This document shows positions 1 to 8,619 of a DNA stretch of 64,000 bases, one piece after another. The DNA lies in assembly GCF_003977755.1 (NCBI RefSeq), contig NZ_RQWN01000001.1, forward strand, positions 946,995 through 1,010,994. Reading direction: 5' to 3'. The notes beneath the pieces are model-generated. The model saw only the letters and a list, made by a program, of their open reading frames with translations. It made no database searches and was not told where the DNA came from. Numbering within the stretch: position 1 is the stretch's first letter; each line of letters begins with the position of its first letter. A program made the position numbers and the translations under genes. Source of the DNA: Haloterrigena salifodinae (GTDB lineage: Archaea > Halobacteriota > Halobacteria > Halobacteriales > Natrialbaceae).

Positions 1-963
1 GAGGTAGATCCCGTTGAGCGTCATCCCGAGGATGTCCCGGAGGTGGTCCGAGGCCCGCTCGGCGACCGCCTCGCGCGAGGACTCCTCGAGCCACTCGCTG
101 ACGGCTTCGTTGAGCCGGCGCAACTGGGTGGCCCGGCGGTGTCGGTCGGTGACGTCGTAGTAGAGTTCGATCCGCCCGCCGGCGTACCGGCCCGACTCGA
201 TCGGTCGGCTCCGGTGCTCGAGCCAGCGTTCCTCCCCGTCGGAATCGGCCGTGACGTGACAGTCGAAACGCTCGTCGTAGCTGTTGTCCTCGTAGGTCGC
301 GAGGACCGTGTCGGCGAAGGCGTCGCCGTCGGCGACGCGGTGGCGGATCGTCTCGTCGATCAGTTCGCGCTTGTCGCGACCGATGACCGCGTCCCGGTCG
401 AACCCGAAGTACTCGCCCGCGGTCTCATCGGCCCAGGCGACGTCGAAGGAGTCGTCGAGGATGAAGACGCCCACGTCGGCCTCGTCGAGAACTGTGGTGA
501 TCGTCTCGTAGGACTCCATGGCCGTCTCGGCACGCTCTCGGCTGCGTTCCAAATCGGTGACGTCGCGGGCGACGCCGACCGTCCCGCGGAACTCGCCGTC
601 CTCGAGCAGTGGGTTCACTCGAAGCTCGGTCGGGATGCGATCGCCGTCGGCCGTCTCGATTGCGACCTCGAAGACGCCGGCGGCGTCTCGGTCGGCCAAC
701 AGTTCCTCCCGGATCCCGCGTTCGATACGCTTGACGTCGTCCGCGTCGAGGATCCGGGAGACGTGGTGGCCGATCAGCTCGTCGCGCGCGTAGCCCGTCC
801 GGTCGACGATCACGTCGTTGACCGCAACGACGGTGCCGTCGGCGTCGAGTTGGTAGAGGCCGTCGTCGATCGTGTTCACCAGCGTCCGGTAGCGCTGGAG
901 AGCGGTGGTCTCGTCCGCGTCGTCCCAGAAGTCCCCGCCGCGTTCCCCCGCTCGTTCACTCAT
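1..963 (-). CDS. PAS-domain signalling protein, N-terminal part (cut by window edge)
   Basis: Reads leftwards from ATG at 963 with no stop before the left edge, so 321 codons are visible. The translation shows two successive PAS folds: the first around residues 20-145 (VNTIDDGLYQLDADGTVVAV, ending GTVGVARDVTDLERS), the second around 150-275 (VLDEADVGVFILDDSF, ending ELYYDVTDRHRR). The last visible residues (RRLNEAVSEWLEESSREAV...LGMTLNGIYL) match the start of the GAF-type domain that in haloarchaeal families precedes a Bat-type HTH. It is therefore probably a cytosolic sensor/transcription regulator rather than a histidine kinase, but the output domain lies outside the window. A long open frame on the opposite strand is a shadow. 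Confidence 0.85.
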   Translation of the reverse strand, partial: MSERAGERGGDFWDDADETTALQRYRTLVNTIDDGLYQLDADGTVVAVNDVIVDRTGYARDELIGHHVSRILDADDVKRIERGIREELLADRDAAGVFEVAIETADGDRIPTELRVNPLLEDGEFRGTVGVARDVTDLERSRERAETAMESYETITTVLDEADVGVFILDDSFDVAWADETAGEYFGFDRDAVIGRDKRELIDETIRHRVADGDAFADTVLATYEDNSYDERFDCHVTADSDGEERWLEHRSRPIESGRYAGGRIELYYDVTDRHRRATQLRRLNEAVSEWLEESSREAVAERASDHLRDILGMTLNGIYL

Positions 964-1069
964 ACACCCAGTAGAGACCCCTGATCAGAAAAGTTCCACG
1001 TACGCTCGAGGGCACTCGGAAGGTAGAAGGGGTATTCGATCATTCGATCGCTTCGGCTCGCACCGCCCG

Positions 1070-1246
1070 TCAGTCGAGCGAGAGTCCCGAGGCGTCGTCG
1101 TCGACGGGGGTGAATTCCGTGGATCCGCACTGGCAGCCGTCCCGTTGCCCGATCGGTCGAAACTCGCCGGCGGTGATCTCGAATGCCGCATAGAGGGCGC
1201 CGCACTCTTCGCACATTGCAATCGTTCGTCGATTCTCCTCAGGCAT
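1070..1246 (-). CDS. Small zinc-ribbon-like protein, 58 aa
   Basis: Fifty-eight codons read leftwards from ATG at 1246. Two cysteine pairs are visible, CEEC at residues 12-15 and CQC at 38-40, spaced as in a small zinc ribbon. The protein starts MPEENRRTIAMCEECGALYA and ends in an acidic tail. Codon use (GAC, CTC, GCC preference) matches the neighbours. Haloarchaea encode many such micro-zinc-finger proteins of unknown role. No partner is evident; it lies between the PAS protein and an unknown acidic protein read rightwards. Confidence 0.6.
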   Translation of the reverse strand: MPEENRRTIAMCEECGALYAAFEITAGEFRPIGQRDGCQCGSTEFTPVDDDASGLSLD

Positions 1247-1399
1247 GCGTCATCTCTCTCGAGAGGGGCACAAAGTATCCTCTGCGAGGACAATCGTAAC
1301 GACAGCACTGTTGTCACGGCTGTAACAACGGGGCAATCCCGACGACCACAGGCGATCGCTGGCCGGCCGTTTTTCACTCGGCCGACGGTAGCACGGCGT

Positions 1400-1786
1400 A
1401 TGAGCGAGGACGGTCCCAGCCGCGACCGGGCACAGGACAGCGCCGAACAGCGGAAGTCCGAGCGGGCCGAGACGACCGAGTCGATCCTCGAGGAGGTCGG
1501 CCGCGACCTCGGCGAACTCGAGTACCCCGTCACGAGCGAGGAGCTCGCCTCGGAGTACGCCAACGAGGCGATCGACATGCCGAACGAGACGGAGTCGCTG
1601 GGCAGCGTCTTCGACCGCCTGACCGGCGAGCAGTTCGACACCCCCGAGGAGGTCCGGGAGGCGGTCTACGGCGAGGTCACCGGCGAGGCCGGCAGCCCCA
1701 ACGAGGCCAACGCCGAGCGAGACCTCTCGAGTCTCGACGAGGAGAAGCAGGGGTCGCTCGGCGAGAGCGGCGGCGACTCGCTGTGA
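1400..1786 (+). CDS. Acidic conserved haloarchaeal protein, 128 aa
   Basis: ATG at 1400 (MSEDGPSRDRAQDSAEQRKS) is preferred over an upstream in-frame extension, which lacks haloarchaeal codon bias. The product is 128 aa, very acidic, soluble and without membrane segments. The core (ILEEVGRDLGELEYPVTSEE ... FDTPEEVREAVYGEVTGEAG) resembles small haloarchaeal domain-of-unknown-function proteins of the DUF5789 kind; that assignment is from memory and tentative. It precedes aIF2-beta in the same direction with an 86-nt gap, but nothing shows a functional link. Confidence 0.7.
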   Translation: MSEDGPSRDRAQDSAEQRKSERAETTESILEEVGRDLGELEYPVTSEELASEYANEAIDMPNETESLGSVFDRLTGEQFDTPEEVREAVYGEVTGEAGSPNEANAERDLSSLDEEKQGSLGESGGDSL

Positions 1787-1872
1787 GCCCTCGCCGGCCG
1801 TGACGCGGTCGGCCGCCCGCTCTCGATTGTGATAGCAGAACGGATTTACGTCCCGGTCCCCTGTTCTCGCGT

Positions 1873-2484
1873 ATGGATTACGAAGCGAGTCTCGACCGGG
1901 CGATGGACGACGTACCGGACATCGGCGGCGACGAGGAGCGACTGCAGATCCCCGACGCCGTCCCCCAGAAGGACGGCGCGTTCACGCGCTTTACAAACCT
2001 CGGCGAAATCGCCGACGTGCTCTCGCGCGATGACGAACACCTCCACCGGTTTGTCCAGCGCGAACTGGGTACCAGCGGCAAACTCGAGGACGGCCGCGGT
2101 CGGTACAACGGTACCTTCTCCGAGCAGGACTTCAACGCGGCCATCGACGCCTACGTCGACGAGTACGTCCTCTGTTCGGAGTGTGGCCTGCCGGACACCC
2201 GCCTCGTCCGCGAGGACCGCACCCCGATGCTTCGCTGTGACGCCTGCGGTGCGTTCCGCCCCGTCACCAAGCGCTCGACCAGCAGCCAGCAGCAACAACA
2301 GCAGGACGCCGTCGAGGAGGGCAATACCTACACCGTCGAGATCACCGGCACCGGACGCAAGGGCGACGGTGTCGCCGAGAAGGGCGAGTACACGATCTTC
2401 GTCCCCGGCGCCGAGGAGGGCGACGTCGTCGACATCTACATCAAGAACATCTCCGGCAACCTCGCGTTCGCCCGCCTCGACTGA
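1873..2484 (+). CDS. eif2b: Translation initiation factor aIF2 subunit beta
   Basis: A 203-aa protein with the eIF2-beta/eIF5 fold (residues about 20-130), including the N-terminal alpha/beta part (FTNLGEIADVLSRDDEHLHR) and the zinc ribbon with cysteines C101, C104, C122 and C125. A polyglutamine linker (139-144) leads to a C-terminal TRAM domain (about 148-203). The TRAM extension is common in haloarchaeal aIF2-beta and likely contacts RNA. As part of aIF2 it helps deliver initiator tRNA to the small ribosomal subunit. It is monocistronic-looking, with a weak TATA-like GGATTTACG about 30 nt before the ATG, which suggests a leaderless transcript. Confidence 0.95.
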   Translation: MDYEASLDRAMDDVPDIGGDEERLQIPDAVPQKDGAFTRFTNLGEIADVLSRDDEHLHRFVQRELGTSGKLEDGRGRYNGTFSEQDFNAAIDAYVDEYVLCSECGLPDTRLVREDRTPMLRCDACGAFRPVTKRSTSSQQQQQQDAVEEGNTYTVEITGTGRKGDGVAEKGEYTIFVPGAEEGDVVDIYIKNISGNLAFARLD

Positions 2485-2579
2485 GGCCGGTCGTCCGCTC
2501 TCTGGAACGCTATCGCAGCCGCCGAACCGATTTACACGCCGATCGCGACGGTATCGTGCGATCAGAGACGCGATGATGC

Positions 2580-3188
2580 TCAGCGGCTGCGCTCGTTTTG
2601 CGACCGTCCCGCCGTCGGCGCCAGCCGCTGCTCCCCGTCGGGGAGACGAATCACCTTCTCGCGGCCGATCCGGTAGCGCTCGATCACGCCGTCGTCCTCG
2701 AGCGACGAGAGGAGTTCGCTGATCGTCGACGGCGACCAGCCGTACTCGTCGACGAAGCGCCGTTGCTTGAGTCGGCCGCCGTGTTCGGTCAGAACGACGC
2801 GGACGTACTGAGCCGGCACGCAACCGTGCTCGAGGATCTCGCTCTGACTCGTGGGACCGGTTGTAGGGTCGAGCAGGGCGGCTCTCGACCCCGGAGACGA
2901 TTTCGGACTCGGATCCGAACCGGACTCGAGTCGCGTGCCGTCGTCGTGGTCGCGATCGGATTGGTCGTTTCGATTGGGCCCGCTGTAGTGATCAGCGCGG
3001 TCCCAGCCCGTCGAGTCGAGTCGGTCGTGACGATTGTGGTGCGGATCGTCTACGGGCGTCGGCTCGTCGACGGCGGTATCGGAACTGGAGCCGACACGAA
3101 CCAGTGATTTGACCGTTTCGAGACTCGCTTGGACGGTACGCCGAACGCGGCGGACGAATCGGGAGGTGGAGGGGAATCGTCGGGACAT
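2580..3188 (-). CDS. Winged-helix DNA-binding protein
   Basis: Reads leftwards; ATG at 3188 (MSRRFPSTSRFVRRV) is preferred to one 18 nt upstream because it gives a basic N-terminus without the stray MIEASP. The C-terminal third is a MarR/ArsR-like winged helix: LTEHGGRLKQRRFVDEYGWS, then PSTISELLSSLEDDGVIERY and the wing IGREKVIRLPDG. The middle (about residues 35-110) is low-complexity, rich in Asp, Ser, Pro and Asn. Related haloarchaeal proteins carry an N-terminal membrane anchor; here only a short basic stretch is seen. It is convergent with aIF2-beta and divergent from the cobalamin operon at 3301, which it could regulate (inference). Confidence 0.7.
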   Translation of the reverse strand: MSRRFPSTSRFVRRVRRTVQASLETVKSLVRVGSSSDTAVDEPTPVDDPHHNRHDRLDSTGWDRADHYSGPNRNDQSDRDHDDGTRLESGSDPSPKSSPGSRAALLDPTTGPTSQSEILEHGCVPAQYVRVVLTEHGGRLKQRRFVDEYGWSPSTISELLSSLEDDGVIERYRIGREKVIRLPDGEQRLAPTAGRSQNERSR

Positions 3189-3266
3189 CGGGGAAGCCTC
3201 GATCACTATCCTGGCCGTGGTCGTTACAAATCTTTTCCCGCCGCCGATCGATTGCGTTCCGACCGC

Positions 3267-3276
3267 GAAATTAAAG
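3267..3276 (+). promoter_or_regulatory. TATA-like promoter of the corrinoid operon
   Basis: GAAATTAAAG lies in an otherwise GC-rich gap, centred about 29 nt before the ATG at 3301. That is the spacing of a haloarchaeal TATA box for a leaderless transcript. It is the only AT-rich block upstream of the HAD-cbiB-cobS-cobY-cobT-cobD-cbiZ run. Confidence 0.55.
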
Positions 3277-3300
3277 TCAGTTTGTGCTAGTTACACACTC

Positions 3301-3939
3301 ATGGGAGTATCGTTCGACCTCTTCGGGACGCTCGTGACCGCCGAGAGACCGTCCGACCCGGCCGCAGCCGTAGCCGAGGAACTCGCGGACCGCGGCGTCG
3401 CGGTCCCAGACGACTGGAGCGAGGCCTACGCCGAGACCCACGTCGACGCCCCCGAAGGCGCCGAGGTGCCGCTGCCGGCCCACGTCTCGCGCGCGCTCGC
3501 GAGCCGCGACGTCAGCTACGAGCGCAATGCGGCCCGGCGAGCGGTCGTCGCGGCGTTCGATCCGACGGTTGAGACCAGACCGGGCGCCGTCGAGGCCGTC
3601 GCGGCCGCCCGCGAAACGGGGCCGGTCGCGATCTGTTCGAACTGCAGCGTCCCCGAACTGGTCGGTCGCACCCTCGTCCGCTCGGCCTTCGAGCGTGACG
3701 ACTTCGACGCGATCGTGACCAGTGTCGGCTGCGGCTGGCGCAAACCCGCGCCTCAGATCTTCGAACTGACCGCCGATCGCCTCGGCGTCGATCCCGCCGA
3801 CCTCGTCCACGTCGGCGACGATCCCCGGGCCGACGGTGGCGTCGAAGCCGTCGGCGGAACGGCGCTGTTACTCGAAGAGCGCTCGCTCGAGGCGATTGCG
3901 GAACGCCTCTCGGCCCGCGGGGAGTCGCGCCAATCATGA
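3301..3939 (+). CDS. HAD-superfamily hydrolase heading the cobalamin operon
   Basis: A 212-aa haloacid-dehalogenase-like protein with all four motifs: motif I FDLFGTL with nucleophile D6, motif II ICSNCS with Ser113, motif III Lys148 in GWRKPAP, and motif IV VGDDPRAD around residue 172. The cap is a small helical insertion. It precedes cbiB by 91 nt and is co-directional with six corrinoid genes. A phosphatase is needed in this pathway for alpha-ribazole phosphate or cobalamin phosphate, and no recognisable cobC/cobZ is present here, so that role is plausible but unproven. A general phosphoglycolate-type phosphatase is the alternative. Confidence 0.85.
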   Translation: MGVSFDLFGTLVTAERPSDPAAAVAEELADRGVAVPDDWSEAYAETHVDAPEGAEVPLPAHVSRALASRDVSYERNAARRAVVAAFDPTVETRPGAVEAVAAARETGPVAICSNCSVPELVGRTLVRSAFERDDFDAIVTSVGCGWRKPAPQIFELTADRLGVDPADLVHVGDDPRADGGVEAVGGTALLLEERSLEAIAERLSARGESRQS

Positions 3940-4030
3940 CTCCGCGGCGGGACGGTAGGGGTGAGGGAGGGGCCGTGAACGGAACGCGGACTCGTACTCG
4001 TACTCGCGAGCGGGAGCCGGAGGGACGACC

Positions 4031-5155
4031 GTGCTACTGACGACGATTGCGCTGTTCGGGCTGGCCTTCAGCCTCGACCTGCTGGTCGGCGAGCCGCCGA
4101 ACGCGCTCCATCCGGTGGCGTGGTTCGGTCGGCTGGTCGGCGCGCTCGACCGGGAGTGGGCCGGTACCGAGCGCGGCCAGCGACTGGCCGGCGTCGGGAT
4201 CGCGGTGCTCGCGCCGCTGTGTCCCGCGGTCGTCGCGGGCGGCGCCGTCGCGCTGGCCGGCGCCCTGTCGCCGCTCGCCGGGGCCGTCGTCGCCGGCCTC
4301 GTCCTCTTTCTGACGACCAGCCTGCGCTCGCTGCTCGAGTTGACCCGGGCGGTCGTCGACGCCACTGCGGCCCCTGCGACCGCTGCGACGGCCGAGACAG
4401 ACGGCGCCGGATCCGAGCCCGACGTGGACCTCGAGACGGCCCGCGAGCGGGTTCGGGGCCTCGTCGGTCGCGACACGTCGACGCTCTCGGCGGCCGAGAT
4501 CCGCAGCGCGGCGGTCGAGAGCGCTGGCGAGAATCTCGCGGACGGACTGGTCGCGACGCTCCTTCCCTTCGCCCTCCTCGCGCCGCTGTCGCTGCCGGCC
4601 GCCGCAGCCGCCGCGGCGTGGGTCAAGGGCGTCAACACGCTCGACTCGATGCTCGGCTATCCCGCGAAGCCACACGGCACCGCGAGCGCGCGACTCGACG
4701 ACCTCGTGATGTGTCTCCCCGCGCGGCTGGCCGCGGTCACCATCGCCGTCGGCGGCGCCGACCCGCTCGCGCTCTGGCGGGCCAGGAGGTGGGCCCAGGA
4801 CCCGCCCTCGCCCAACTCCGGGTGGCCCATGGCCACCCTCGCCTGCGTTCTCTCGGTCCGACTCCGCAAGGCGGGCGTGTACGACCTGAATCCCGAGGCC
4901 GACCTGCCAACGGTCGCGGACGGCGAGCGGGCCGTCACCGTCGTCGGCCGGGCGGCCGTCGTCGGCGTCCTCCTCGCCGTCCTTCTCGCGGCGGCCGTGA
5001 TCGCGATCAGCCCGTCGCTCGAGGGGACGCAGCCGGTCCCGACGGGTCCAACGGCCGGCATCGGCGCCGCGCTCGGCGCGGAAGCAGAGATCCTCACCAA
5101 CGCACTCGCTGTGTCGATGATTACGTTGCCGGGGCTCGAGGTGATACCCGCGTGA
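4031..5155 (+). CDS. cbiB: Adenosylcobinamide-phosphate synthase CbiB
   Basis: A 374-aa integral membrane protein starting at GTG 4031, with GGAGG about 10 nt upstream. Family hallmarks are FSLDLLVGEPPNALHPVAWF near the N-terminus, ENLADGLVATLLPF around residue 165, VKGVNTLDSMLGY around 200 and AQDPPSPNSGWPMA around 255. CbiB joins (R)-1-amino-2-propanol O-phosphate, or its analogue, to adenosylcobyric acid at the membrane. The amine precursor comes from CobD encoded downstream. Its stop overlaps the cobS start by 4 nt (GTGA), which indicates translational coupling. The C-terminus is unusually hydrophobic and Ala/Val-rich. Confidence 0.95.
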   Translation: MLLTTIALFGLAFSLDLLVGEPPNALHPVAWFGRLVGALDREWAGTERGQRLAGVGIAVLAPLCPAVVAGGAVALAGALSPLAGAVVAGLVLFLTTSLRSLLELTRAVVDATAAPATAATAETDGAGSEPDVDLETARERVRGLVGRDTSTLSAAEIRSAAVESAGENLADGLVATLLPFALLAPLSLPAAAAAAAWVKGVNTLDSMLGYPAKPHGTASARLDDLVMCLPARLAAVTIAVGGADPLALWRARRWAQDPPSPNSGWPMATLACVLSVRLRKAGVYDLNPEADLPTVADGERAVTVVGRAAVVGVLLAVLLAAAVIAISPSLEGTQPVPTGPTAGIGAALGAEAEILTNALAVSMITLPGLEVIPA

Positions 5156-5913
5156 TCGGGGGCGGGATCGCCGCCGTCCGTGGCGCGCTGGGCTTTCTGA
5201 CGCGACTGCCGGTTGGCCACCGCGACGGCGACTGGGCGGCATTTCGCTCGAGTCCGGCGACGTTCCCGGTCGTCGGCTACGTTGCGGGCGCGCTGGCCGC
5301 CGTCCCCCTGCTCGCGACCGAGGCGCTCCCGGCCGCGACCGTCGCGCTGGGCTACCTGCTGGCCGTCTACGCCGTTCTCGGGATCCACCACCTCGACGGG
5401 GTCGCGGATCTGGGCGACGCGCTCGTCGTCCACGGCGACCGCGAGCGCCGCCGAGAGGTCCTGAAGGACACGACGACCGGCGTCGGCGCGCTGCTGGCGG
5501 TTTCCCTCGTCGTCGCCGCGCTGGCGCTGGGTGGGCTCTCCCTCGCCGGACTCCCTCCCCGCCGCGCGATCGGCGTCGCGGTCGCCGCTGAAGTCGGGAC
5601 GAAACTCGGGATGGCCGCGATGGCCTGTTTCGGGACGGCGAGCGACGAGGGGATGGGCCGGCAGTTCACGACGGCGTCCGATCCGCTCTCGTTCGTCGCA
5701 CCCACACTGATCGCTCTGCCAACCGCCGCGCTGACGTGGCCGAACCCGGCGGCAACGGTCGCCCTCGGCGGCGCCCTCGCGGGGATCGGCCTCCCCTGGT
5801 ACTGGGCGACGCGCCACCTCGGCGGCATCAACGGCGATATCTTCGGCGCAGCCAACGAGATCGGCCGCGTCGCCGGCGTCCACCTGGGGGTGATCGCGTG
5901 GACACTGTTGTGA
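5152..5913 (+). CDS. cobS: Adenosylcobinamide-GDP ribazoletransferase CobS
   Basis: A 253-aa polytopic membrane protein starting at GTG 5152, in the overlap with cbiB. The N-terminal ALGFLTRLPV and the acidic metal-binding motif HHLDGVADLGDAL (about residues 80-92), followed by RRREVLKDTTTGVGAL, identify CobS. It attaches alpha-ribazole (phosphate) to adenosylcobinamide-GDP, the final assembly step of the lower ligand. The C-terminal HLGGINGDIFGAANEIGR is also typical. The gene overlaps cobY by 16 nt. Confidence 0.95.
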   Translation: MIGGGIAAVRGALGFLTRLPVGHRDGDWAAFRSSPATFPVVGYVAGALAAVPLLATEALPAATVALGYLLAVYAVLGIHHLDGVADLGDALVVHGDRERRREVLKDTTTGVGALLAVSLVVAALALGGLSLAGLPPRRAIGVAVAAEVGTKLGMAAMACFGTASDEGMGRQFTTASDPLSFVAPTLIALPTAALTWPNPAATVALGGALAGIGLPWYWATRHLGGINGDIFGAANEIGRVAGVHLGVIAWTLL

Positions 5914-6500
5914 TGTGCGGCGGGAAGGGGACCCGCCTCGAGAGTCCCCGCGAGAAACCGCTGCACCCGATCGACGGGGTCGCGATGGTCGACCGCGTGC
6001 TCGCCGGGCTCGAGGCGAGCCGCGTCGACGCCGTGTACGCCGCCGTCTCGCCGAACGCCCCCGAAACGCAAACGCACCTCGAGGCGACCGACGGGGTAAC
6101 GACGATCGAGACGGCCGGCGACGGCTACGTGGCCGACCTGATGGCCCTGCTCGAGCAGCCCGCGATCGAACCGCCGATACTCACCGTCGCCGCCGACGTC
6201 CCGCTGCTCGCGGTGACCGTCGTCGATCGGATCGTCGAGACTTATCGCGACTGCGAGACCACCGCGTCACTGACCATCGCCGTCCCCGTCGCACTCAAGC
6301 GCCGGCTCGACGTCAGCGTCGACGCGACGCTCGAGTCGGACGACCACCTCGCGCCGACCGGGGTCAACGTAGTCGGCGATTCGAACGAATCCATGACACG
6401 CGTACACTACGACCCGCGACTCGCGATCAACGTGAACCGACGCGAAGACGCCCCCATCGCGACAGCCCAGCTGTCCGCGACGGCCACGGAGGACCGCTGA
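5898..6500 (+). CDS. cobY: GTP:adenosylcobinamide-phosphate guanylyltransferase CobY
   Basis: A 200-aa protein starting at GTG 5898 inside the end of cobS. The N-terminal nucleotide-binding loop VVMCGGKGTRLESPREKPL is the MobA/CobY-type signature, and VAADVPLLA matches the metal-binding Asp region. CobY is the archaeal replacement for bacterial CobU; it transfers GMP to adenosylcobinamide phosphate but lacks the kinase activity. This fits an archaeal salvage route in which CbiZ and CbiB recreate cobinamide phosphate. It ends one base before cobT starts. Confidence 0.93.
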   Translation: MDTVVMCGGKGTRLESPREKPLHPIDGVAMVDRVLAGLEASRVDAVYAAVSPNAPETQTHLEATDGVTTIETAGDGYVADLMALLEQPAIEPPILTVAADVPLLAVTVVDRIVETYRDCETTASLTIAVPVALKRRLDVSVDATLESDDHLAPTGVNVVGDSNESMTRVHYDPRLAINVNRREDAPIATAQLSATATEDR

Positions 6501-6501
6501 G

Positions 6502-7554
6502 ATGCGCGTGATCCTCCCCGCCGGGACGACCGAGACGGCCCTGATCGACGGCATCAGCGCTGCCGGCGCCGCCCCGGAGCTGATGGAACACACCCCCTCC
6601 GCGGACGTCGAGATCCTCGAGTACGGGAAGCCGACGACGGCCCCCGTGACGCCGGTGAGCCCGAGCGGCTGTCCGACGCCGGCCGCGGTGACTCGAGCCG
6701 TCCGGGAAGTGCTTGGCTTCGACGCGACCGTGGTCGACGCCGGCCTCGCCCAGCCGACGGGCGCGCCGACGGTCGATCTGGGTGTCGAGCCCGGAACCGA
6801 CGTCCGCGAGGGCGAAGCCGTCCCCGACGCGGCGGCGATCTTCGACCGCGCCCGCTCGTTCGGCGCGAGCCTCCCCGAGGACGACCTCCTGATCGGCGAG
6901 ACCGTGCCGGGCGGCACGACGACCGCGCTGGGCGTGCTCACCGCGCTCGGTGAACCGACCGCCGTCTCCTCCTCGCTCCCGCGGAATCCGATCGAACGCA
7001 AACGTCGGGTCGTCGACGAGGCGCTGGCGGCGAGCGACCTCGAGCCCGGCGACTGCAAGGACGACCCGCTCGCGGCGATCCGCGCCGTCGGCGACCCGGT
7101 TCAGGCGACGGTGGCCGGTACCGCAGCCGGTGCGCTCGAGTCGGGCGCCGACGTGACGCTGGCCGGCGGAACCCAGATGGTGGCCGTCGCGACGGCCCTG
7201 CGCCACGCCGACGTCGACGAGCCGCTGTCGATCGCGACAACCTCGTTCGTCGAAGACGAGCAGGGCGATCGGCTCGGCGAGGCCTGCTACCGGCTGAACT
7301 GCGAGCTGACAGTCACGGATCCCGGCTTCGGTTCGCGCGATCACGTCGCCATGGCCCGCTACTGTGCGGGCGAGGCCAAGGAGGGCGTCGCGATGGGCGG
7401 CGCGCTCTCGCTGGTCCCCGACGGCCGGATGGACGACGTACTTGACCGACTCGAGGCGGTCTGCGATCGGCTCGGAATCGACGCCGATGGCAGACCGGAC
7501 TCGGATCCGAAGGCGGAGACGAACCCGAAGACGGAGGGCGACGGTGGACCCTGA
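6502..7554 (+). CDS. cobT: Archaeal CobT-type phosphoribosyltransferase
   Basis: A 350-aa protein of the archaeal/cyanobacterial CobT-like (TIGR00303) family. Diagnostic stretches are SPSGCPTPAAVTRAV (about 53-67), GETVPGGTTTALGVLTALG (about 133-151), LAGGTQMVAVATAL (about 220-233) and the Gly-rich SRDHVAMARYCAGEAKEGV. The family is thought to make alpha-ribazole phosphate from nicotinate mononucleotide and 5,6-dimethylbenzimidazole. The last 25 residues are a charged low-complexity tail. The gene overlaps cobD by 11 nt. Confidence 0.9.
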   Translation: MRVILPAGTTETALIDGISAAGAAPELMEHTPSADVEILEYGKPTTAPVTPVSPSGCPTPAAVTRAVREVLGFDATVVDAGLAQPTGAPTVDLGVEPGTDVREGEAVPDAAAIFDRARSFGASLPEDDLLIGETVPGGTTTALGVLTALGEPTAVSSSLPRNPIERKRRVVDEALAASDLEPGDCKDDPLAAIRAVGDPVQATVAGTAAGALESGADVTLAGGTQMVAVATALRHADVDEPLSIATTSFVEDEQGDRLGEACYRLNCELTVTDPGFGSRDHVAMARYCAGEAKEGVAMGGALSLVPDGRMDDVLDRLEAVCDRLGIDADGRPDSDPKAETNPKTEGDGGP

Positions 7555-8611
7555 CGCGATACGCACCGGAGAGCGCGTCCCCCACGGCGGCGAGACCGAC
7601 CGGGATATCCTCGATTTCTCGGCCAACACCAATCCCTATTCGCCCGATGGCGTCGAGGCGGTCTACGCGGACGCCCTCGAGGACTCCCGCCGGTATCCGG
7701 ACGACGACTACCCCGAGTTCCGGGCCGCAGCGGGAGAGTTCGTCGACTGTGCTTCCGATCGGGTGATTCCGACGCCCGGCGGACTGGCCGCGATTCGGCT
7801 GGCGCTGGAGGTCACCCTCGAGCCCGGCGACGAGGCGCTGGTTCCGTTCCCGAGTTTCGGCGAGTACGCGCGCGAAGTCCGCCTGCAGGGGGCCTCGCCG
7901 CGGTTCGTTCCGCACGACGAGATCCTGGCGGCGAACGACGACGCGCTCGAGGACTGCGCGCTGGCGATCGTCTGCACGCCGAACAATCCGACCGGTGACG
8001 CGGCCGATCCCAACGCGCTTGCCGAGTTCGCAACCCGCTGTGGAGCCGCGGGAACGACGCTGCTGGTCGACGAGGCCTTTCTGGGGTTTACCGACCTGCC
8101 GTCGGCCGCCCGCCTCGAGTCCGCGGACGTGATCGTCGCCCGCTCGCTGACCAAACTGTTCGGCCTGCCGGGGCTGCGGGCCGGGTTCGCGGTCGCGACG
8201 GGCGAGCGACACGAGGCCCTCGAGACGGCCCGCCGCGCCTGGTCGCTGGGAACGCCGGCCGCTCGGGTCGGCGCGTCCTGTCTTCGACAGGACGCGTTCG
8301 TGCGCGAGACCCGCCAGCGGGTCGCCAGCGAGCGCGAGCGAATGCGAGCGGCGCTCACCTCGCGGTTCGACGTCCGGCCGTCGGACGCGCCCTACCTGCT
8401 GTGTGACGTCGGCGGGCGGGACGTCGACAGCGTGATCGCCGCGGCCCGCGCGGACGGCGTCGCGATCCGCGACGCGCGGACCTTCCGCGACCTCGACTCG
8501 CACGTCCGCGTCGCCGTCAAGGACCGCGAGGCGAACGATCGGCTGCTCGCGGCCCTCGGCGTCGCCGACGGATCGGAATCCGACGACTCAAGTACCGGAC
8601 GAGAGCACTAG
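7544..8611 (+). CDS. cobD: Threonine-phosphate decarboxylase-like aminotransferase CobD
   Basis: A 355-aa fold-type I PLP enzyme starting at GTG 7544 inside the end of cobT. Landmarks are LDFSANTNPYSPDG near residue 24, TPNNPTGD at 145-152, VDEAFLGF around 175, and the PLP lysine K204 in SLTKLFGLPGLRAG. Sequence and operon position indicate L-threonine-O-3-phosphate decarboxylase, which makes aminopropanol phosphate for CbiB. Histidinol-phosphate aminotransferase is the closest alternative; the cobalamin context argues against it. Confidence 0.9.
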   Translation: MDPDAIRTGERVPHGGETDRDILDFSANTNPYSPDGVEAVYADALEDSRRYPDDDYPEFRAAAGEFVDCASDRVIPTPGGLAAIRLALEVTLEPGDEALVPFPSFGEYAREVRLQGASPRFVPHDEILAANDDALEDCALAIVCTPNNPTGDAADPNALAEFATRCGAAGTTLLVDEAFLGFTDLPSAARLESADVIVARSLTKLFGLPGLRAGFAVATGERHEALETARRAWSLGTPAARVGASCLRQDAFVRETRQRVASERERMRAALTSRFDVRPSDAPYLLCDVGGRDVDSVIAAARADGVAIRDARTFRDLDSHVRVAVKDREANDRLLAALGVADGSESDDSSTGREH

Positions 8612-8619
8612 CGCCGTGG

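Noticed and set aside
4120-5151. Upstream extension of cobS frame through cbiB
   Set aside because: Arg-rich translation without structure; the GTG at 5152 overlapping the cbiB stop is the natural start.
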